Below are positions 55,911-64,000 of a DNA stretch of 64,000 nt, one piece after another (position 1 is the first letter of the stretch; each line of letters opens with the position of its first letter). The DNA is from Clitoria ternatea (Eukaryota; Streptophyta; Magnoliopsida; Fabales; Fabaceae): assembly GCA_037962975.1 (NCBI GenBank), contig CM075670.1, positions 82,401,501 to 82,465,500 on the forward strand, in the 5' to 3' direction. The translations under genes were made by a program, and so were the position numbers. The notes beneath the pieces are model-generated. The model was not told where the DNA came from, made no database searches, and worked only from the letters and a program-made list of their open reading frames with translations.

Positions 55911-56958
55911 AGGCGCTATCAAGGCTCAAGTTTTGGCTGATTTCATTATGGAGATAATGGGGGCAGACCCAGCTACACCTCATGCTCATTGGACCGTTTA
56001 TGTCGATGGTTCATCGAATAGTAAAGGATGTGGAGCAGGAGTCATAGTTGAAAGTGATGATGGCGTCCACTTGGAAATTTCTCTCTAGTTCAATTTTAAA
56101 ACTTCCAATAACCAAGCTGAGTATGAAGCTTGTCTTGCCAGACTCTGAGCCGTAATTGATATTGGAGCAACATAAGTAACCCTCTGTAGTCATTCACAGC
56201 TGGTGATATCGTAGATTTATGGCGAATATCAAGTCTATGAGCCTCAGCTCTAGCTATATTTGAACTGTGTGAATAAATTAAAGGGAAGATTCTCTGCGTT
56301 GGAGTTCAAGCATGTACCTAGAGAGGAAAACACCAGGGCGGACATCCTCTCGAGGCTTGCAAGCACGAAACAACCTGGAAGCACAACCACAGTGGTGCAA
56401 AGCACTCTGACATCGCCCAGTATCCCCTTGACCTCATCGTTGAATACAATAACATATCGTGCCTTTGATGAGAACTCGTGGGTAGTTCCTCACATACGGT
56501 ACTTCATGGACGAACAGCTTCCCACTGATGACTTGGAGAAGAAGAAGTTGGAAAGGGAGCTGCCTTACTTTACATTGGTAGATGGGATGCTCATACGGAG
56601 AGGATTTTTAGTGCCATACCACAGTTGTTTGAACAAGAATGAGGTATGAGGTATGCTGGAAGAAGTACATGAGGGACAATGTGGACACCACAACAGAGGT
56701 AGAAGCATGATGAGGAAGGTTCTAAGAGCAGGTTACTGGTGGCCCACAATGAAGAGAGACTCCATTGAGTTTGTAAAGAGGTATGATCCGTGTCAGATAT
56801 TTTCCAATCTTCATCACACACCTGCCCAGGAACTTTCTACATCCATCGTACCATGGCCTTTTCATCAGTGGGGCCTCGATATCCTGGGTCTGTTCTCAAC
56901 AGCACCTGGTGGAATCAAATATCTCATAGTTGGGGTGGATTACTTTACTGAAGGAATT
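55911..56958 (+). pseudogene. pol: Tat second (archaeal-type) RNase H and partial integrase
   Basis: After the first RNase H comes ADFIMEIMG, then WTVYVDGSSNSKGCGAGVI, NNQAEYEACLA and SDSQLV-like blocks ending VPREENTRADILSRLAS, the extra RNase H typical of the Tat lineage. Several stops fall at Gln, Trp and Arg positions. Integrase begins near 56650 with HEGQCGHHNRGRSMM and YDPCQIFSN (first Cys of the CX2C pair changed), then the catalytic Asp in WGLDILGLFS, and stops at VDYFTEG near 56958, cut by the next repeat. Confidence 0.85.
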
Positions 56959-56967
56959 CTGCTTTAG

Positions 56968-59388
56968 AATTCACAATTTCAGATTAAGTTTTCTTAATAT
57001 AGTAGTGCTAGTGAGATAGTGGTGGAAGTAAGAGAGAGAAATAATTTTTTTTGAAGAAGGTTCTGCTAAAATCCTAAGGTAATAATACCTCTTTTTTATA
57101 TTTTTTAGGGTTATTTTCATATTATTTTTAGAAATCTATTATTATACTGGAAATAATATTATTTTAAGTTACTATTCTGAATAGTAAAATACTATTTTAA
57201 AAGTAAATTACTATTCAAATAGTAAATTACTATTTACTATTACTATTTACCTTTACTATTCACGTTTTACTATTTATCATTACTATTCATGATTTACTAT
57301 TTATCGTTACTATTCACGATTTACTATTTACCATTACTATTCACATTTTACTATTTATTGTTACTATTTATGATTTACTATTCACTATTTACTATTTACT
57401 ATTCAAAATTTACCATTTCTGCTTTAAGTAGTAATCTTAATTTTCATCTTGTAACTATATTAAAATGAAATTGGTATGTTTTAGAACTCGGAGACAAGGC
57501 GCGCACGGATTTTCAATAACGAATCAGTATACAAGAGGTAAGGGGGAGTGAGATAGGTATATAATATGAAAAGACATAAGAATAATGAAAGGATTCCCCT
57601 ACTCCTTTTAAATTTAATAATATTATTATTTTAAAATATTAACTTTTTAACTTAAAATTTATAATAAATTTTAAATTAAATATTTAATGTAACTAACTCT
57701 AACATACCTATGAAAGGACCTGGACTTTTATGACCTATATGGACTGAACTAAACCTATGCAAGGACTAGATTATATGGACTTATATAGACCTATGCGAGG
57801 AATGGACCAAAAGAACTCAAAATCAACTATATTAATAACCATTAGACTTTGAATTATAATATTTATAAATGATGTTTTATTGACTTGATTTTGATTGATT
57901 ATTTTTGTGATTGTTAATTATTTATGATTGTGATGGATGATCTTTTGATGTGGAGTTTGAGCATATAGCAAGCATGACGGAAAGCTAAAACTCAGTAAGA
58001 ATTTTCTTACCTTACTTTTTAAATTTTTATTCTAAGAAAAAGTATTATTTTATTTTATTTAGTCTTTTATTTCTTCTTAGAAATTATTTTCATTAATTTT
58101 ACTTTTAATCTTTAAAAATCTAGTATTTATTTCAGAAGAAATCATTTTATGAAAATTAATTTATAAAAAAGCTTGAATTAATTAATTCTTGAATTAAAGA
58201 AATTTTTATAATTTTAAGTATTTTTTAATAAATTAAAAATTATTATCTTTAAGTAAATAAAATTTTTAAAATAAAATTATTTTGTTCTAACCTAATAATT
58301 AAAGATATTTGGAAATAATTGAGATTTCTAAATTTGATAGTGTTAAGATTTAATTTGAGAAAGAATATGTAAAGTTTTCTATGAGAAGTTTTGAGACATT
58401 TAAGGCTTGGAAACTTAATTTTGGTGAGAATTGAAAACTCTACCAAATTTATTTCTGTATGACAGAAATTCAAAGAATTGAGGAAATGTACAGTTTATTG
58501 AGATAATGTTGTAAACCTTTAAGGTATTTAATAATTGAGTTTCTAAAAACCTTAACTAACTAAATACGCGAGTAGTTCATGCATCATGAATCATTAAAGT
58601 GAAATAAAATGATATTGTCTAGGGACGGATTATAGAAACCGAGGATACATTAAAGGAGGCTTAATTACGAGCCTTGGGATAAAAGGGTGTGGAAGGGTGC
58701 TTCAGGGGACCTGGGGTAGCTCCCTAGTGTCGGGTACTTTCACAATAAAAACCTTCTCAGTCTGAATAGTCTCTAAGTGTTTCCATACCAGTTAAGCTAT
58801 TCATATTATTATTATCCAGACTTATGGAAGAGTGTAAACTCATGGTTGGCCTAGTGCAAATTAAAATTTAAGAGCCCACATATATAGGTAAATTATGATG
58901 AAGATATTACATAACATTCATGCATTTATAATTGATTATGTATGTGATTGTGACTGATATTATTATGTATTGGTTTGTGAAAACCCTTTGTTATTTATGT
59001 CTTATTCGAGAATATTATATTCTATTTCTCACTCCTTTCTCCGTGTTTTTGTTTCATATGTTTTAAATTGATGGTTTACAGGGAAGAATCAAAGAATCTC
59101 GGCAGTAAATATACTACGTTCTAGAAAGGGAGCTCGGTATGAATACCGTGGTCCAATGAATAAATAAAGTTATTAAGTAACTGCTTCTGGGCCATGGAGT
59201 TTCCTCTCTTTCTTATAATGTTTAATATTTATTTTCTTTGGATGAATGTAAAATTACTTTATAAAGTTTTAATAATATTTATGAGGTATTTCAGAAATGA
59301 TGTGTGTAATTTATTCTGATAGTTTCCTTTTAACAATCATTTTAGTAAAAAAAATATGAATTTTTCTAGTATTTATTAAGGTGTAACA
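56968..59388. mobile_element. AT-rich LTR-like sequence (possible solo LTR)
   Basis: There is no coding content. The right edge reads TTATTAAGGTGTAACA, an LTR-like end, and unrelated sequence begins at 59389. It has a polyadenylation-style AT-rich 3' part. I could not fix the left edge or find a convincing target duplication, so the solo LTR call is tentative. Confidence 0.4.
57170..57415. repeat. TTTACTATT low-complexity repeat
   Basis: Irregular tandem words TTTACTATT, ATTACTATTCAC and relatives fill about 245 bp. Confidence 0.85.
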
Positions 59389-60188
59389 GAAAGTTTTACA
59401 ATCCACACCGGCCTCAGAGGTCAGAGGGATGTACTCTGCCATGGCCTTGGTGGCGTTCCTCTTAGCTTGAACATTATTCTCTTCACCCTCAGATGAAGAG
59501 CTATCCTCCCCCAGTAGAGACTTCAGAGTGAGCATCTTGGGGCAATTCCTTTCTATCCAATCTACAAAAAGAAGGAAGAAAAATATCAATAACAAATGGA
59601 TGTCAGATTGTCATATCAGAAAAAAAAGGATTATTACTTAAATATTTATTTCGGATGCAGGTGGACCCTAAGAGACGCTTGCTGAGGAATTCCTTGTGGG
59701 CAGTAATAAACGTCTTTAGGGCACTCACCACATCAACAGAGCAGGCTAAGAGTTCACTCTCATCTGTGAAGTAAGCCCAGCTTGTGAGCAGGAAATGCTC
59801 ATGGGTCCAGCTAAGAGGAACTTTCAGAATGCCGTCCTCACTGAGCCAAAAGACCGGTTTATTCGGTTGGATCTGGATCCTGGTGTAGTATTGCTTAAAG
59901 GATCAACCTTCAATCTTGGCCGATTTAGTAAAATACTTGAAGTTTATCACCTTGGAGTCATATCACAGGGTGACAAATCCAAGACCGCCCTTCTTGTTCG
60001 CACGGCGGACCACCTGGCAATAATAAAAAAGCATAGCCACGGTGGGTTTGAAGTTGAAATGTTCTCCCAAGACCTCGAGAGAGAGGATGAGACTTCACCC
60101 GTTGGGATGCACCTGTGAAGTGGCGCACTCTAGAAATCTCAGAACGCCCATCTGAAAGTCGTTGAGAGGGAAGCGTACTCTGAGGTGC
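59389..60188 (-). pseudogene. Relic of a 'putative gypsy type transposon' ORF (Transposase_28-like), with intron
   Basis: On the minus strand from 60188: PLNDFQMGVLRFLECATSQVHPNG, LEVLGEHFNFKPTVAMLFYY, then, after a frame change near 59870, PVFWLSEDGILKVPLSW and HEFLLTSWAYFTDESELLACSV-like text. The pattern (small residues, SQVHPN, FYY) is that of the Transposase_28 family found in ORF1 of Tat-type elements. A likely intron of about 100 bp ends at TTTTTGTAG near 59573, followed by an exon LKSLLGEDSSSSEGEENN. Stops and the frameshift make it a relic. The element at 60189 truncates its N-terminal side, which should resume beyond the window. Confidence 0.55.
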
Positions 60189-61905
60189 TGATGCTGAAAT
60201 CCCGAGTCATTAACTTGGTGTAAAAATCTTAGTAAAATAAAATGTGACTCTCAGATTTACACTTTGGCAAGCGCACCAGTCTTTAAAATTGTAGTGTATT
60301 TGATTGTCCCATAGGGATTGTGGTAAGTACCTCAATCTAGGACTAGTACAAGCTGAACCAACAGAAAATACATGAAGTTCATTCGGTTTTTATGGTTTTA
60401 GTGTTTTATAGTTGTTTTTGTATTTTCAGAAACAGAGTTAAAGTGAAATGTGGGAAGTGATTAATAGAAAACAGGTCAGGATTGCTTCAGTTCACAATTT
60501 CATCAAGAAATATGCAATTAAGGTATAGTCAAACTTCATAATCCAGAGGACAATCCGCTTATGGTTATTCCCTAATTCCTTAGGTGAAAAACACTAATTC
60601 TTAAGCATCGAACCTTAATTCCTTAAGTGCTCAATAAACCTAAGGATCTACTGTGAAATTGGGGGTTGAACTCTAACTATTCACCTAAATTGATTAGGCC
60701 TGAACTAGTTAGAAAGCTGGAAGTTACCTAAGCTTCAGCCATGATTCCTCACTGGTGAAGTTCTTCATCAGTTCTGAATTTGTCAATCCAGCAGTGGCAG
60801 ATCCACTCCTCAGCTTGTTCGCCTCAAGATCCAGAAGATGATTCACTCGATTACAGTATCAAGACTTCATTGATCGCCTTCGCAATCCCAACCTTAAGGA
60901 TTTAGAACTCCATTGACTTCGGTTCCATCGAAGAATTATGGAACGTCATGGAGGAGAGGATTTAGAGAGAGAAAATGAAGTAGTAAGATGTTCGAAGTTT
61001 TGAATGAAAATGTGTTCTATGTATTCTGTGTGTATCTGTCTCTGTTTTTCCGTATATTGTTTACAAAGTATGTTCATGAGTATATATAGGCTTCTATCTA
61101 AAACTAACTAACTAAACTGATAACTTAGAAACCTTAAGTTAACGACTAAACTAACTAACTAATTACAGCTCAGCTCTTAGCAGATTACAACTCATCATTA
61201 GCTAATGTACAACTCAGTGCCAGCTAATAACAGCTCACAACTTAAGTTACTAAGGTGCAGAAGAGAAGGCAATGGAAGACGGAAACAGCACTGGGCCGAG
61301 TGTGTGTTGTTGGAGGGAAGGAACAGTGTTTAAATTACTGCCTTTATGCTTCAGCTACTTGGTTCTTGCTTGAGCGGACTAAACTCTCGCTTGGGCGAAT
61401 TGATATTCTGTAGTTACGCTTGAGCTAACTTGTTCGCTTAAATGAATCTTGGGCCCTCGCTTGAGCGATTCAACATACGCTTGAGTGGATTAATTACTCA
61501 ATCGGTATTCTGAAATTGGCGCTCGGATTCTTCATACAATATTCTGAGTCTTTGTTCAGTCGGATTTGTGAAGTCTCACTCGGATTTTTCCAAATCTCGC
61601 TCGGCTTTTGTAATTTTCACTCAGATTTGTCTTTTTTTCTCAAGTGCGCCCTGTTCCTGCACCATTAAACAGCTAATTGCCTAGCATTTATACGCTGGCT
61701 GCTTAGTGAATTTGTAAATACTTCAAAATTCCTTAACTAATTAATATTTTCAATTGGTTTCTTACATAAATAACATACTTTTGAAATAAATAACTAAAAC
61801 ACGAATTATTAACAAAGTATTAAATAATAATAACAAAACTAGACAATACTTAGTAAATTATGTTAAATAAACAGTGGAATAATTAAGTCTTTTCAAGACT
61901 TATCA
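60189..61905 (-). repeat. 3' LTR of the second Athila copy
   Basis: It aligns along its length with 21599-23404. The U3 palindromes at 61370-61500 are more decayed (for example CTCGCTTGAGCGATT) than in the younger copy. GCTCGGATTT/CACTCGGATTT words follow at about 61520-61625. Confidence 0.92.
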
Positions 61906-63503
61906 CATCCCCAAACTTAAAACTTGCTTGTCCTCAAGCAAATATTCAGACTTATTAACTAACAGCATTTGATCAACACAATCAACCTTTCCTTAACTTA
62001 ATTCATACTATAATTATTGCATACCGATCATGCTTTCTTCTTGCAATTTCTAAAAGTATAAAAACTTATACCTCCTTTTGGAAGATAAGCTGCTGATGCT
62101 TTCCTCACTGGTCGGTGTTTAACTCTTCTCTCGGTGTATAAGGTGAATAGAATGCACTCAGCACCTGCATACTTGTTAGATAAACATAGGCTTGCAACAG
62201 TTCTACACATCATGCCATTTGCCAACACAATCAGATCAGTAAGGGCTTTTTAAGCTTATAATGGGGCTGGGCTACAGGCTCAATTATTGTTTTTCTGAGT
62301 CATAGATAGGTTACAAGATGTATCCACTGATGCTTGGCCTCAATTCTAACTTAATTGCCTCTACTAACAACTCCCTTAACTTTTCCGACTCAATGCTACT
62401 CACTAATTCATGGTGTTTTGCAGCTTCTTTTTCTTTCAGTCCTTCGGACTTTTCCTTTTTTCTTGACTTTTTCTTTCCATCTTTTTTTTTTGATCGAAAA
62501 TCTTTTTTTTCTTTTGGTGCTTTGCACCTCTTTTTCTTTTCTAAACTTTGTTCATTTTTCTCTCGGCTTTCCCTTTCTTCCTTTCATTTCTCAAGATTTT
62601 TATCCATAATTAAGGTCGGAGTGTGTCTTTAATTACTGTTAGGCACACTCTTCATCCCCAAACTTAGAAATTGCTAGTCCCTAGCAATAAGTAAAAACCA
62701 GGCAATTCACCAGTGGAACATCCAGGGTATTCTAGTCGGGTTTTTTCTTGGATAATTAGGCTTGTAACGTTAGGTATTTAAAACGAATAAAAGGGTCTCA
62801 GGCTCAAACATAATTAATGGGTCAAAGGATGATTAATAAAATTAAGATGGTTACTTTTTGGCCCTGGCTAAATAAACAAAGAAGGCCTTCATCATTTCCA
62901 ATTGGTTGACATACAACAATTAGCAAGCACTGAAGCAAATTCTGTCTCACTAACTAGCATGCAAGCTCACTCGGAAAAGAATAAAACAGGCTCAAAAGCT
63001 ACGAATGTACTAGTTAATCAGCCAGTCATGTCCCCAAACTTAATGTAAGATCATACATTCAGATTGCTAACTAGCATGCCGAGTAAACAATTTAGTTAAA
63101 GATGAAAAATCGTTAGGGGCAGATATGATGAGTTGAACAAAACCGATCAATTAATTTATCCGACTAAGCTTAACGAATCAGCAACTTTTAAATTATGAAG
63201 ATGGAGTGAAAGAAACAATAAACATAATTTTACAACTTATAATTAAGACTATTAATTAAGGAATAAGTCTAAAAGATACTTCCCCTTTTTACCTGTGTGG
63301 TTGTGGATGGGAAATGCGTAGTCGGATTGGGACTCATGGGTTTTACCAATACATATGAAAAACCGAATAAAACAAACAAATTAACAAGAAAATAAAATTT
63401 TCATTACATAATTAAAATAGAAGCAAGTTCACTGTTCAGAAAGCAGTTATAATAATATCAAATTAATTACATAGGAAACATCATAAAAACGTGGAACAAA
63501 TGC
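61906..63503. other. 3' untranslated region of the second Athila copy
   Basis: No gene is seen. It has the polypurine tract (61906-61922) and the stem-loop TTGCTTG-TCCT-CAAGCAA at 61924-61941. T-rich frames at 62318-62632 are shadows. Confidence 0.75.
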
Positions 63504-64000
63504 TTAAACATCCTGATCTTCATCGTCCTTGTCCTGCTGGGAGGGAATCGTGAATCCAATGGAAGCTAACCACGCATCTCTATCTGGTGGGGCTCCCATT
63601 TCTGCTGAATATTCAACCCTCAGTTTCGTGGCAATCTTCCTGAGCATCTGATCGTGGTTCAAGACCCGATCATAAATTCCAAGTTGTATCTTCTTCATAA
63701 CCTGTAATTCCTGTAACACCATAAGAATGTCAGAAGAAGAAGAATCAGCTCCTCCAGATTGCCTGGGACGTTCTGGTTCTGTGGCTTTAAACTTCATAGC
63801 ACAATTTTCAACAGCCTTAACACTTTCAACCTCTGGTGATTCATTTTCCTCACTCGCAGGGGATACATTCCTTTGAACCAGAGGAGATACATCCCTTTGA
63901 CCCTGACTTTGACTGGGTACATGTGCAGATGAATCAGATATAGTGATGGTTGCCACTTCTCTTTCGTTATCTATTTGTTTCCTTCATACACTTCCTTCTA
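63504..64000 (-). pseudogene. Small post-pol ORF, second copy
   Basis: It is homologous to 24966-25505: the shared words include VLNHDQMLRKIATKLRVE, MGAPPDRDAWLASIGF and an acidic end. This copy has an extra Glu/Ser-rich repeat (SPLVQRNVSPASEENESPEVES) and lacks some residues near the C-terminus. A TGA stands at an Arg codon near 63972, so the part continuing towards the window edge is out of use or the start is internal (MATITISDS at 63956). Confidence 0.6.

Larger units (their letters stand above)
60189..64000 (-). mobile_element. Second copy of the Athila family at 21599-35247, 3' part (runs off window)
   Basis: TGATGCTGAAATCC at 60189 opens a 1717-bp LTR that ends GACTTATCA at 61905. It is followed by the reversed polypurine tract CATCCCCAAACTTAAAAC, the stem-loop, a long 3' untranslated region and the small post-pol ORF, in the same order as in 23405-25505. 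It is clearly diverged from that copy, with many substitutions and indels, so it is an older insertion. Its pol and 5' LTR lie right of the window. Confidence 0.92.

Noticed and set aside
58249..58473. A 74-codon minus-strand frame in the AT-rich LTR-like region
   Set aside because: Lys/Ile/Asn/Leu-rich composition is what AT-rich non-coding DNA gives, and no start context or homology was seen.

Overview
This window is plant nuclear DNA made almost wholly of transposable elements nested inside one another. I find no host gene, tRNA, rRNA or CRISPR array. The organism is a flowering plant: Athila, Tekay (chromovirus) and Tat lineages of Ty3/gypsy LTR retrotransposons, a CACTA (En/Spm) DNA transposon and a caulimovirid-like coat-protein relic all occur together. 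The style of the elements makes a legume plausible, but this is a guess and not proven by the sequence.

Layout. (1) 1-1020: a caulimovirid-like relic, then a tRNA-iMet primer site on the minus strand. (2) 1021-1465 plus 49211-52406: one long LTR (about 3.6 kb once rejoined) of a minus-strand Tekay-like element, split by (3), an Athila-like element at 1466-49205 with LTRs of 1568 and 1567 bp. Its gag is split twice: by a Tekay element (3974-14171, target duplication GGTAA) and by a minus-strand Athila-like gag-pro element (14439-42818, duplication GTAAC). The right LTR of that gag-pro element is itself split by a full-length minus-strand Athila (21599-35247, duplication GTAGA) and by a CACTA transposon (35375-42089, duplication TGG). 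(4) 52407-54860: a 5'-truncated Tekay pol, fused at about 54861 to a Tat-lineage pol fragment with a second RNase H (to 56958). (5) 56968-59388: AT-rich LTR-like DNA. (6) 59389-60188: minus-strand relic of a 'putative gypsy type transposon' ORF. (7) 60189-64000: left part of another copy of the 21599-35247 family, running off the window.

All coding regions are decayed, mostly by nonsense changes of the C-to-T or G-to-A kind, with few frameshifts. The 5346-nt gag-pol of the element at 21599-35247 keeps one frame from start to end. The host Athila gag-pro is also one frame (2130 nt) once its insertions are removed. Two elements have gag and protease but no reverse transcriptase or integrase, so they must have depended on relatives such as the full Athila beside them.

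The most unusual signals are not genes. They are families of very short inverted repeats whose arms change together, such as [CC or TG]ACGC-GTA-GCGT[GG or CA] and CGCTTRAGCG with variable flanks. They are packed upstream of LTR TATA boxes and in untranslated parts of several unrelated element families. A second short motif, TCCGAGTGA/TCACTCGGA, is also shared by Tekay and Athila elements and has grown into local arrays. A stem-loop before the polypurine tract is kept in all the Athila-type elements, with paired base changes in its stem.
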